Assembly (NCBI GenBank): GCA_958295465.1
Contig: OY282353.1
Span: 4,269,001 to 4,333,000 of the forward strand
Direction: 5' to 3'
DNA from: an uncultured Gammaproteobacteria bacterium
Lineage (GTDB): Bacteria; Pseudomonadota; Gammaproteobacteria; HK1
Length of the DNA: 64,000 bases
Both the position numbers and the translations under genes were made by a program. The notes below the pieces were generated by a model. The model was not told where the DNA came from and did no database searches. It saw nothing but the letters and a program-made list of their open reading frames with translations. Positions 39,423 to 49,100 of the stretch are shown here, piece by piece; position 1 is the first letter of the stretch, and each line of letters opens with the position of its first letter.

Positions 39423-42002
39423 TCAGGTAGCTGCTTCCGGTCGTACTTGAATTGCATGAACGGCAGTCCGCACTTCGTCGTATATGTTCACATCGAGTGC
39501 CTCGGCGATCTCCAGCGTTATGGCGAGCGCGTAAGGGACCTCGTCCTCCAGGGTTCCGGCATTGGCCCGGCAACTCACCTGAATCTCCAGATTCGCATTA
39601 TTGAGGAACACGCCCGCTTCTTCGCCTTCGAGGATCTCGTGCTGCAAGGTTCCTCGCTGAACTGCCCGCCAGTCCGCCTGCTGCCGTCTCACTCGAAGCG
39701 GCTCTTGCGGAGGGTCGAACCAGAGATCCGCCCTGCGCCAAGCCTGGTGCCGTTGGTTGACCGGTGACAGCCACGCAAGCGTGATAGCCAGCCTTCGATG
39801 ACCGCGTCGGCCGCTCAAAGACGGCGGCAATGGAAAGCGGTGAATATGCGACTCATCCTGTCCGAGGGTCCCGCCACCGAGGGCGGTTACGCGCCGAGCG
39901 GTGCATTCTTTCACCCGGTTGAGGTCCACCGCGCCGTAACCGAGCAACCGCGTGACGTATTCCTTGAACTGCCGGCTGTTGTTTTCGTCCTTCAGTATTC
40001 GAGTCAGTATCGCGCCCGCTTCCCCCCACTCTGCTCCATGTGCGACCAGCGCCTTGAGCCAGACTGCGCGAGGGAGGCCGTCTATGATCTCTCCCCCGGG
40101 CTCTTGACGAAGCTCGTCCATGACGTCGTAGAGCAAAGCGCAGGCGCGGCTGACCAGCGCGGTCGCATTGCTCGTGCCCCTGGAATGCCGCACGGCTCCT
40201 TGGTCGCCGGGGGTCGCACCTGGGGAGGCCGCCAGTTGTCCGGGCGGAAGCGCTCGGTCGTAGGTTTCGAGCGTAGCTCCGCCCGTCAATGCTCGCCGCA
40301 CGACAGTCCGTCCACCGACTGCCAGCACGTCGGGCTTGATCCCGCGGCGATACCCCATGCCCTGGGCGTTGATCGGGCTGGGAAGACCCGCAGTGGTATA
40401 CGGATCGCTCCATTCGGGCGGTGGTGGTTCCGTCGATGCATCCTCGTGGATCGCGGCCACGGTGAGCGCATTCACTGCCTCCGCAGGCGAGAGGAGACGA
40501 CGATTCCGGGTGTCGGCAGCGACTGATCGGATCACCTGCTCCTGGATGTCTCCCAACAATGGCTGCCCCGGTTGGTGTGCCGGCAACAACTCGATCCCCC
40601 CGGCGTAGTTGCCGGCGCTCACGACAAAAAGCACCCGGTAGCGCCATGCCAGCCAATCGAGCAAGCGTGCGAGGGGGCTCAAGGCTTGGTCGAAGGGCCG
40701 ATCCCCGATGCCGATCGACAGGTTGATGATTGATACATGCGGCGCCACCGGCGCTTCGCCTCCATCCCCCTCGAACAGACGGCGGACCGCCCGGTGAACC
40801 AAGTCGACCACAAGCGCTCCTTCGGGCACTGTCTCCGTGTGATTCCGCCAGTCACGCGGGTCCTGTCGAAGGATCGGGCGGACGTACAGCGGCCTCGGGA
40901 GAGGCCCTTCGCTTGCGGCCAGGTCGCCATGGAGAATGAGCGACGCCATGGCCGTGCCGTGCCGGCGGGTATCGACCGGATAGTCACGTTCGAAGTCGTC
41001 CGGGTCATCGACGACGAGCCGTCCCTGAAGCCAGCGGTGTGCCTGCAATGGAAGCCCATCGAACAAGGCGACGACGGGGAAACCGGCAGCCGGTTCCTCG
41101 GGTAACGCTTCCTCGTCTTGATCTTGGAATTCGTCCGCCAGCGAAGCGGACATTTGCCCGCTGGCGCGAAAGAACTGGATTTGTTCGCACTGGACGAGCT
41201 CGATGTCGCTTTGGATCGACTCGAACAGCGGGCGAACTTGAACCACGGGGAGATGAACCAGAAGCGCGTGATAGGCGATTTCCTCGATGTCCGCCTCGGC
41301 AATCACTTCTCCGGCCATATCTTCGACAAGGTCGCCAACCCGGCTCCGGGCCGTGCGGCGCTGCTCCGAGTTTAGCCGACGCCAAAGCTCGATTTCGCAT
41401 GGCACCAGATCCTGGCCGTACTCGACGCGCTCTTGCCAGTCTTCGAGTACGCCCGTTTCCTGAAGTCGGTCCTGGACCCCCCAACACCGCACGTCACGAA
41501 GCTGTTGAAAGAGGGCTTTCCACCTTCCCAGACCCCGTGGAAGCCTCCTGTCGGACGACCACCTTTTCCAGAGCGAGACCATCTGCTGCAGGGCAGCCTG
41601 ATTCGTCAAGACCATGAATACGCGGCCCCGAAGATCCCTGTCCGGCCGTGCCTCGCCATCACTGGCCAAGGCGAAGAAGTCGTCATCCGGAGGGATTTCT
41701 TCGGCCTCGACCTCGGCAAGCCACTCCATTCCCGGCACTTTTTCTACGGCGCGAATGAACTCGCCTACCGTTCCCACCGTCTCCAGCACCACAACTTCCT
41801 CGGGGACGAGATCACGGGCCTCCATCTGTAGCCGCACCCGTCGCTCCTCCAACGTCTGTTGCAGGCGTTCGAACTGTGGTGCCAGCCGTTCGGTTTGGCG
41901 CTGGGGGCTTGGAAGGTGGAGTTTCCCGCCGCCGGCGCTCCTCCTTCGCCGCGCTACAGGCTCTCCCGGACTCGGGAGAATCAGCAGAGGACGTTCAGGC
42001 AT
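39423..42002 (-). CDS. Subtilisin-like (S8) protease, ATPase-coupled
   Basis: An 859-residue intracellular S8 peptidase with no signal peptide. The triad is recognisable: Asp in VVALFDGLP near residue 312, His in TRRHGTAMAS near 347 and Ser in SRGTSNATAL near 610. About 300 N-terminal residues of unknown fold and about 200 C-terminal residues flank the protease core. Its start overlaps the stop of an AAA+ ATPase by 8 bp, so the two are coupled. Such protease/ATPase pairs recur in defence-rich loci. I infer the ATPase unfolds, regulates or recruits substrates for the protease. It is the last gene of the minus-strand island. Confidence 0.85.
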   Translation of the reverse strand: MPERPLLILPSPGEPVARRRRSAGGGKLHLPSPQRQTERLAPQFERLQQTLEERRVRLQMEARDLVPEEVVVLETVGTVGEFIRAVEKVPGMEWLAEVEAEEIPPDDDFFALASDGEARPDRDLRGRVFMVLTNQAALQQMVSLWKRWSSDRRLPRGLGRWKALFQQLRDVRCWGVQDRLQETGVLEDWQERVEYGQDLVPCEIELWRRLNSEQRRTARSRVGDLVEDMAGEVIAEADIEEIAYHALLVHLPVVQVRPLFESIQSDIELVQCEQIQFFRASGQMSASLADEFQDQDEEALPEEPAAGFPVVALFDGLPLQAHRWLQGRLVVDDPDDFERDYPVDTRRHGTAMASLILHGDLAASEGPLPRPLYVRPILRQDPRDWRNHTETVPEGALVVDLVHRAVRRLFEGDGGEAPVAPHVSIINLSIGIGDRPFDQALSPLARLLDWLAWRYRVLFVVSAGNYAGGIELLPAHQPGQPLLGDIQEQVIRSVAADTRNRRLLSPAEAVNALTVAAIHEDASTEPPPPEWSDPYTTAGLPSPINAQGMGYRRGIKPDVLAVGGRTVVRRALTGGATLETYDRALPPGQLAASPGATPGDQGAVRHSRGTSNATALVSRACALLYDVMDELRQEPGGEIIDGLPRAVWLKALVAHGAEWGEAGAILTRILKDENNSRQFKEYVTRLLGYGAVDLNRVKECTARRVTALGGGTLGQDESHIHRFPLPPSLSGRRGHRRLAITLAWLSPVNQRHQAWRRADLWFDPPQEPLRVRRQQADWRAVQRGTLQHEILEGEEAGVFLNNANLEIQVSCRANAGTLEDEVPYALAITLEIAEALDVNIYDEVRTAVHAIQVRPEAAT

Positions 42003-43011
42003 CGCTTCTTGGCGCCCGCGCCGGCTCAGGCGTCGTCACCGGCGCCGAAGATCGGTTCTGCCACTGTCTCAACCGCTCGGTGACGATCGCGCGTACATCA
42101 CGGTCGGGGAGCGTGAGTACGTATTGCCGCTGCACATCGAGAGCGAACTGCTCCAGCTCGGAGAAGCTCAGGCCCTTGAGACGCTTCGCCAGAGTGGCGG
42201 GCTTGTACCCCAAGCTCTCGCCGAGGCGCTTTTCGAATCGACAGAACCACTCCTCTGCCAGCGAGAGAGTGGGCGCCGGAAGATTCAGCCGAAGCTGAAA
42301 CCGGCGCCAGACTGCTCTGTCCAGTAATTCAGGGTGGTTCGTCGCCGTGACGACGACGACGTGGCTCGGCAAATCGTCGATCTGTAGCAGGAGCGAGCTG
42401 ACGACCCGCTTGATCTCCCCTGTTTCGTGAACGTCGCCGCGTTCCTTTCCAACCACGTCGAACTCATCGAAGAAGAGCACGCATCGGCGGGTGCGCACCT
42501 CGTCGAAGAGCCGGGACAGGCGCACCGCCGTTTCGCCGAGGTAGCTGGCGATGACCGACTCGTAGCGCACCGCGAACAGAGGAACCGCGAGCTCCGTGGC
42601 GAGCGCTTCGGCGAGAGAAGTCTTCCCGTTGCCGGGCGGCCCGGTGAGAAGCATCCGATGCCGGGGTTCCAGATTGTGCGCTCGCAAGAAGTCGGCGCGT
42701 CGAAATTCTTCGACCAGTTCCCGGGCGGCGTTCGTTACGGAAGCCGGAAGGACGAGGTCCCCCAGCCGCCGTTCGGGATACATCTCATGGAACGACCCGG
42801 CGACCGGCCCGTTGCGGCGCGTCAAGGACGGCGAAGCGTTGGCGCTCGGCGGACCGCCGGCGTTGAGATGGGCGGCCAGGCGATCCGCCAGCACATGGTG
42901 CTGCTTTGCGCGTTCCTCGGCGACGAGGGCCTCGAGGGACTTGCGGAACAGGGGCTGGTCTCCCTTGGCGCCCGCGCGCACGAGATCGAGGAGCAGGTCG
43001 GCGCGCGCCAT
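41995..43011 (-). CDS. AAA+ ATPase coupled to the S8 protease
   Basis: A 338-residue single-module AAA+ protein (COG0464-like). It has a helical N-terminus, Walker A GPPGNGKTS near residue 121, Walker B VLFFDEFDV near 180, sensor-1 TATNHPELLD near 220 and an Arg-finger region VWRRF near 232. GGGAGG lies 8 bases before the chosen ATG; a GTG three codons upstream is unlikely because it overlaps that site. It lies 59 bp after the DUF499 gene and overlaps the protease gene. Confidence 0.88.
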   Translation of the reverse strand: MARADLLLDLVRAGAKGDQPLFRKSLEALVAEERAKQHHVLADRLAAHLNAGGPPSANASPSLTRRNGPVAGSFHEMYPERRLGDLVLPASVTNAARELVEEFRRADFLRAHNLEPRHRMLLTGPPGNGKTSLAEALATELAVPLFAVRYESVIASYLGETAVRLSRLFDEVRTRRCVLFFDEFDVVGKERGDVHETGEIKRVVSSLLLQIDDLPSHVVVVTATNHPELLDRAVWRRFQLRLNLPAPTLSLAEEWFCRFEKRLGESLGYKPATLAKRLKGLSFSELEQFALDVQRQYVLTLPDRDVRAIVTERLRQWQNRSSAPVTTPEPARAPRSDA

Positions 43012-43070
43012 CTCAGTCACCTCCCTTGAATGAGGCCGACCGCTGCGAGGGGGACCACGGTTCGCTCAGG

Positions 43071-45965
43071 TCAGTCATCGATCAACCCGAGTTCCCGGAG
43101 CGGTTCGAGAACACCGTTTTCCAGCTTGGCCTTGTCGAGTCCGGCTTCCGACGTGGCCGTGACGTTGACTGAAACCTTCCCCGCGATATCCGCAAGGTTG
43201 GCGAGAGCGCTCCATGCCGCGTACAAATTGCCCCTGTCGGCGACGAATGAGACGGTGAGATTGTGCGAGCCGCCGGAGACCGGAGGTGGTTCATCGCCGG
43301 CGCCATTGTCTTCTCGAACTTCGTCTTCTCCTGCCGCCCCGGAGTAGCCTCCAGCGTCGTCTTCGACACGATCGGGATGGTCGGTCGTTGTCAGAGGCTT
43401 GGCAGGCAGGGCGCTCGGAACGATCAGGAACCCCGAATCCAGATCGATCTCGTCGTCTGCAACCACCCTCTCGAAGGCGATGCGGTTCCAGTCGAGTCGA
43501 TAGCGTCCATCGTCCCCAAGCTCCGGCTGCCCCGTCGTGTAGGCGAAGAGGCCGGTTTCCACGCCGCGGACGATTGCCTTGCGTACCACGTCACCGGAGA
43601 GCAGTCGCGGGAACCCGAAGAAGGAGAAGAATCCGGCGACCACCTTGCCGGTCTCGATTCCAGGCTTGGCGGAATCGCCTTCTCCCAACCTGAACAGCTC
43701 GACGATCTTCCCCGGCGCCACGGTTCCGAAGACCCTGCGCTGCACCGTCGTGAGCAGCTCCATCAGGCGTTGGTGGATCAGGGCGCGCTTCTTTTCGTCG
43801 AGCGTCGTCTGAAGCGGCCGGCCTCCCATGCCGACTATATCCAGCGACAGCGAGCCGTTGTCCGTCTCCGGCAGCCGGATTTCACCGTACAGCTTGAGCA
43901 GCGCGGATTCAGCCGCCGCCCTCTCGGTGGCCTCACGCTCCTTGAGCTGGCTCTTCTGTGCATCCGTGAGGTTGTGCTCCCGCCACTTGTCCCGGACGCG
44001 CTCGACGGCCAGCAGGTAGCGGACGGCGCGACGCAGGATTTCGACCTGATCGCTCGACGGTACGGCAAGTCCGAGGCCGTTGCGGAACTCGCGGGCACGA
44101 TTCCCATGGTGTTCGCAGAGGTCTCTCGCCGCCGCCTGTTGCTCCGCCGCGGTCCTGGCGGCGAATTCGATCGGCAGGTACGCGATCAGGAACTGCGCTT
44201 CCCTGTCCGCAACGTCCGCGGACTTCGCCGGCCACACGATCGCCGAGCGCTGGCCCGCAAGCCGCTCTTCGATCATCTCCTTGATCCTGGCTCGCACGCG
44301 GTGCTCGTCCCGGGCCACGGCGTCGGCTTCCTGCTCGACCAGCAACGTGACGTTGGGGTCCCGCTTGAAGCAGTACCGCACACCGTCGAAGTGGAGGTAG
44401 AGGCACTGCTCCCTGAGTTCCTTGAGACAGGCCTGGACGGTGGTGCTGTCGAGGTCCGGGCCGATGCTGACGCCCAGCAAGTCGGACTCGCCGATCCCGG
44501 GGGGCAACAGGCCGCCGTCCGCCTCCCCCGAACGGCGAAGGCCGCCGAAGGAATACATCAGCATGCACGTCGCGAGGCGGGTTGCCGGCTGCTTGCCGGC
44601 CTCGGAGGTCACTTCCCGCGCGCGCCGGGCGTCGATCCTTCGCGTCCGCGCGTTGGCGCCGACGAAGTCATGCTCCAGGCAGGCCTGAAAGTCCTCCCGC
44701 TGTCCGACCTCCTTGAAGAAGGCGAGGCGCACGTCCGCATCGTGGACGGGAACGTCGCCCGGACCCAGCAAGAGACGCGACCCGCCTGCACGATGGGCGG
44801 CACGCAAGCAGGACGCCAGGAATCTCAGGGCGCCGCGGGTGCGCTGAAAGTCCGGAATGGCCGCCCATCGCTCCCGCATCACGTCGATGAGAGCGGGGTG
44901 GAAGGGATAGGACGACTTGATGCGATCGCGGAGCGCCAAGCCGTCTTCTTCCGCCTGCCGGCGCTCCGGCTCGCCCTGGGCGTAGGCCCGCCGCATCCGG
45001 GTGAACACGTGCCCGCAGGCTTCGGCGACGCTTCCCGCCACCTCCCGGTCCGGGGTCTTCGCCAACAGCCGCCGCTGGATGACGTTGAGGATCTCGTTGC
45101 CTTCGACGGGCTCCCGGCGCTGGTCCTTGCGGGCCGCGAGGTGCTCCACGGTCCGGAGCAGGCTGGTGTATTCGAGCGATTCGCGGTTGCTCGACTGCAA
45201 CGAGTACACGAGCACCGCGTCGTCCACGTTGCCGACCGCGACCGTGAGCCGCTTGAGAAACGACAGCATCTCGTCGCGAAGGGTGGTTTGCTCGACGCGC
45301 ACACCCCCTGCGCTGATGAGGTACTCCAACACTTCGTCCAGAAGGATCAGGCTCGGGCCGCGCTTGAGCAATTCGATGATCTGGTCGGCGCCCGGAGCGA
45401 CGCGCGCCTCGTCCTGCTCCCGAACGATCTCGTAGCCTTCCCGGCCGCCGAGCGCCCACGCAATCCAGCCCCAGACGGTTTTCGCCACGAAGCCTTCCGC
45501 CGGCACGCGCTTGCCGACCTGCGCATCGAAGAACTGCCCATCGACGACCGCCACCCGCACCCGCTCCGGGCGGGGAAGCCCGGCCGCTTCCGGCAGGGCG
45601 TCCAGCGCCGCCCGCGACCGGGCGCCGTGGAGCAGTGCGGCCAAGGTGTGCGACTTGCCGCCGCCGAAGGGGGTCAACAGCTTGAGCACGCGGTTGCCCT
45701 GGGAGCCGGCCAGCCGTCCCAACACGTCTTCGAGCAGGGATTTCAGGCCACCGGTGAGGTAGGACGCACCGAAGAAGCTGTCCGCGTCCCGGTAGACGGC
45801 CGGAACGCGCGGCAGCTCCGAAGGCGGCAAACCGAGATCCTTTCCGATCAGGTAGTCGGCCAGCGCACCGAGGTCGAGCGCGAAAATGTCCTCGGAGAAC
45901 TCCTCCGAGAGCACGTCGGGATGCAGATCGACGCACTCAAGCCAGGGACGGTTCGCCGCGTTCAT
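43071..45965 (-). CDS. DUF499 P-loop ATPase
   Basis: A 964-residue predicted ATPase. Walker A TPFGGGKSHTLAAL lies near residues 97–110, Walker B SLILLDEVLEYL near 205, and a sensor-like LVYSLQSSNRES near 250. The N-terminus, MNAANRPWLECVDLHPDVL, leads to the 'FSEDIFALDLGALADYLIG' family segment. Large DUF499 ATPases accompany DUF1156 adenine methylases and SNF2 helicases in defence-like operons, as here. A remnant of the methylase 3' end lies directly upstream, showing that DUF1156 and DUF499 were once adjacent and coupled by ATGA. The C-terminal ~80 residues form a small separate domain after an acidic linker. Confidence 0.85.
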   Translation of the reverse strand: MNAANRPWLECVDLHPDVLSEEFSEDIFALDLGALADYLIGKDLGLPPSELPRVPAVYRDADSFFGASYLTGGLKSLLEDVLGRLAGSQGNRVLKLLTPFGGGKSHTLAALLHGARSRAALDALPEAAGLPRPERVRVAVVDGQFFDAQVGKRVPAEGFVAKTVWGWIAWALGGREGYEIVREQDEARVAPGADQIIELLKRGPSLILLDEVLEYLISAGGVRVEQTTLRDEMLSFLKRLTVAVGNVDDAVLVYSLQSSNRESLEYTSLLRTVEHLAARKDQRREPVEGNEILNVIQRRLLAKTPDREVAGSVAEACGHVFTRMRRAYAQGEPERRQAEEDGLALRDRIKSSYPFHPALIDVMRERWAAIPDFQRTRGALRFLASCLRAAHRAGGSRLLLGPGDVPVHDADVRLAFFKEVGQREDFQACLEHDFVGANARTRRIDARRAREVTSEAGKQPATRLATCMLMYSFGGLRRSGEADGGLLPPGIGESDLLGVSIGPDLDSTTVQACLKELREQCLYLHFDGVRYCFKRDPNVTLLVEQEADAVARDEHRVRARIKEMIEERLAGQRSAIVWPAKSADVADREAQFLIAYLPIEFAARTAAEQQAAARDLCEHHGNRAREFRNGLGLAVPSSDQVEILRRAVRYLLAVERVRDKWREHNLTDAQKSQLKEREATERAAAESALLKLYGEIRLPETDNGSLSLDIVGMGGRPLQTTLDEKKRALIHQRLMELLTTVQRRVFGTVAPGKIVELFRLGEGDSAKPGIETGKVVAGFFSFFGFPRLLSGDVVRKAIVRGVETGLFAYTTGQPELGDDGRYRLDWNRIAFERVVADDEIDLDSGFLIVPSALPAKPLTTTDHPDRVEDDAGGYSGAAGEDEVREDNGAGDEPPPVSGGSHNLTVSFVADRGNLYAAWSALANLADIAGKVSVNVTATSEAGLDKAKLENGVLEPLRELGLIDD

Positions 45966-46068
45966 CGGTTGTTGCTCTCCAGGTCAACTCTTCCTGTCCG
46001 CTGCTCCGAGCTTCGACCTCCCGATCATACGCGGCTCCTTCGACGATACCCCGCCAATTGGCGTTCAG
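45844..46068. repeat. Junction repeat A (DUF1156 end/DUF499 start)
   Basis: About 225 bp matching 49609–49834. The part upstream of the DUF499 ATG (45963–46068) is almost identical to the other copy: two substitutions and one missing G. The DUF499-coding part is more diverged. The two copies bracket the Argonaute-fusion gene. Confidence 0.85.
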
Positions 46069-46080
46069 CTTCGAGAGCGC
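45966..46080 (-). pseudogene. 3' remnant of a DUF1156 methylase gene
   Basis: On the minus strand this reads KLNANWRGIVEGAAYDREVE then ARSSGQEELT, matching the C-terminus of the intact methylase at 49727. A missing G then shifts the frame, giving WRATTDE in place of LESNNR. No other part of the methylase is present. Confidence 0.85.
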
Positions 46081-46166
46081 ATGTAGCACAATCAGCCACG
46101 CGAGACGCCGTCGTCCGGCGGCGAGCCGGCCGATAGTGGGCACGCGCAACCAAGCGCGCCTCATGC

Positions 46167-49100
46167 TCAAATAAACCACGGCGTCGTCTCCAGCGAGGGA
46201 TGCAGCTTGAACGGCTCCGACTGGCGTAGAAACGCCGCCGTCAGGTAGGCGATGTCCCCGGCGTATTTGAGCGTAATCGGCTCCCCACAGAACGCATCCG
46301 TGGAAGCCCAATTCAGCTTCGTGAGACTGAGCACTTGCAACGCAAGTGCGCGCAAATCCGGTCGACGGTCACCGCCGACCGGTCGTTCGACCCACGCAGA
46401 GACTTCCAGTGGCTTCGGCGTTCCCATCACTCGGCGAAACGGGTTGTAACCGGTGGTCGACAGGTAGAGTTTGTTCGCGCTGGCCTCGACGTAACTGCCT
46501 CGGCGAAGACTTCCGTCCGTCTCCGGCCGGCGGTCATAGAACCGTACGTTGTGATGGGAGTTGATCCAGACAAAAGTATAAGTGCCCTCGGGACGAATTT
46601 TCCGCGCCGCCTCGAGAATCGCCTCACGGTCGAACTGCGAGAGCTTCGCCGAGTATTGGAACACGACACGGGGAGTCGAGGACAGCCGGGATTCGAGCCT
46701 CGTCAACGTTTCTTCAACCAGTCCGGCGAGACGGATGTTTCGATCCTCGAAATCGAAATAGGACGTGTTTCCGCGATAGAACTCCCATCTCCCATAGCTG
46801 TTGAATACACTGGCGAACCCCATGATTCGCCGGCCGTCGCCGGACTGCGTATAGGACAATCCTACGAAGAAATCCGCTTCCGGAATGGCATCGGGCAGAA
46901 CCCAAGGTCGAACGCCGCATTTCGCGCAGATGTTCAAGGCCAGGTTCAGATCCTTCCAGTCCGGGTTCCTGAGCGTTGGTGTATCCACCATCTGACACGG
47001 CGCGCCTCTTTCCAGCAACAGCCGCTTGTTGACGTAGTACGGCGCCGTATGGTCATCGCGAGAGTAACCCTCCTCCGGGGTGTGGACGAGAAAGAGCGAT
47101 CTCGTGCGAGCGTTCGTCTGGTCCTCCGGGCGCTGGGCCAGCAGACGTTCGACTTCTCCCCGGATATCTTCGACGTGATCCACGGCGATAATCGTCGAGT
47201 ATGAGAACTTCGTCGCAAATGTACGCTCCGACCCGAGGTATTTGTATCGTCCCCCAATCAGGCGGGCGATCAACTGTTCCATTCCCTTGCGCATCGAACT
47301 CACACAGACGGGAACCAGCTCTATCTGCTGCGGTTCACCGTCATAGGCGCCATACTTCGTGATGCCGATCCGCACGTCCGGCGACAACTGGTGCTGCCGA
47401 AACTCCACCGTCGGCTCCGGCAATCGGCGAACGATCAGTTCACTTTTCGAAGACCGTTGTCGTTCGGAAAGATGAATCGGATCGGATACGATATCCACCA
47501 CGAGGTCGCTACATCGCAGTGGAAACACCGTTTCCGCAAGATGGTTCACCATGGTCAGCGTTTTCTCCGCGCGCTCCCGCGCGGCATCCGGCCTCGCGAC
47601 CAGGCTATGCCTTCGGAGCGCGGCGGTGAGATCGAATGAGGACCCTTCCTGTTTCAGCATGGATTCCAGCATCGTAATGGAGCAAACGGGGATGACGTCA
47701 CCAACGGAAACGGATTCTTCCGTATCCGTGTCGAAGAACCGCACCTTCGCGAATTCGTCGCCGAATTCCGATAGCCGGCCCTCTCGCCATCCTCCCTTGT
47801 CCGCAATGCAACGGCGGCCTTCCAGATCACGCTGTGCGAAGTGCTGCTTCACGACGGCTAGCTTTCTCACGTTGAGAGCCAGGCATCTGTAATCGACACA
47901 CAGATAGTAGTACCGATGGTACTGCCGAATTTGAAGCTCGTACGCCGGATAGAACCGCAGAATGGTTCTCACCTCCACCGGTGTGTTCAGCTCGATGCCT
48001 CTTCGGTGTGCCAATATCCTGCTGAATCCATCCCTGTCGATGTGCCACTCATTTTCCTTCAGAGCATCACGCAGCGTCTTTACAATCTCTCCATAGCGTG
48101 ATCCGAAGACCTCGTATCCGACCGGATTGTCCTGCCGTCGCAATCTCAGGAGGAACAGATTGCCGAACTCCGTTGCTTCATTCGCGGCCAGGAGCGCAGC
48201 CTCACGTTCTTCGGCCCTGCTTTCGATCTTGATCAATGTCTCGTTCAGGGCGAGTCGGTACGATGGAGCGGGCAATCCGAGATCTTCCATCGCGGTGACC
48301 ATCTGTTTCGTACCCTCGCTGATGGCTTGTACATAGGCGACGCCGCCGGGGTCTCGCATTAGCTTCAGCCACTCCAGCAGCTTGGGATTCCTGGGCATCG
48401 AGTCTAGCGCGACCTCGGCCAATGAGAAATGGGATGGAAGGTCCGCGGCGCGTTGTGTCATCCGACCCGGATTCTTCACCACGAAGGCATCCGTGTAGGC
48501 TTCGCACTCGATGGGTATGGCGGTTCGATAGTCTCGGTGCGCAACGGCGTTCACAATCGCCTCGTCGATGACGGTGGGGGGAAGCTCCGGTTCTTCGATG
48601 AAGCCGCCCGCCGCCAGTCGCTTTTGATAGCGCTTGAAGAACGCGGACTCTCTGAAGAACGTCCTCGCTTCTCGGATCTGCTTCGTGACCGGACCCGTGA
48701 ACTTCTGATCGAAACTCGGCAGGCCACGCTTGGCGAAATCTTCGGAAACCACTCCGAATCGCAGCAGGCGGATATAGGATGCAGGAAGGACGCGCTGCGG
48801 ATTTGATCCGAAGAACAGAAGCCCGGCATGTGTGAACCAGTACTCTCCATCCCGGCGAATCAACGCGCCTGCTGCATAGAGTAGCCGTTCGTCCGAGAAG
48901 TCTCCGGTCGCGTCCGGAGAAAACACCTTGCGGAACTCCGCGAGAATGTCATCCGATAGGTCGGCGCGATCGTAGGGACAACAGAACGTGTTCTCGAAAT
49001 CGGAAAGGCTCTTCCTGTCTCTGAGCCGATCTCGCGTCGCCTGCGTAACGGGCACGTTTTGAGGGCCGCGCCGCTCCCACGCCTTCGGCACGGATCCTGG

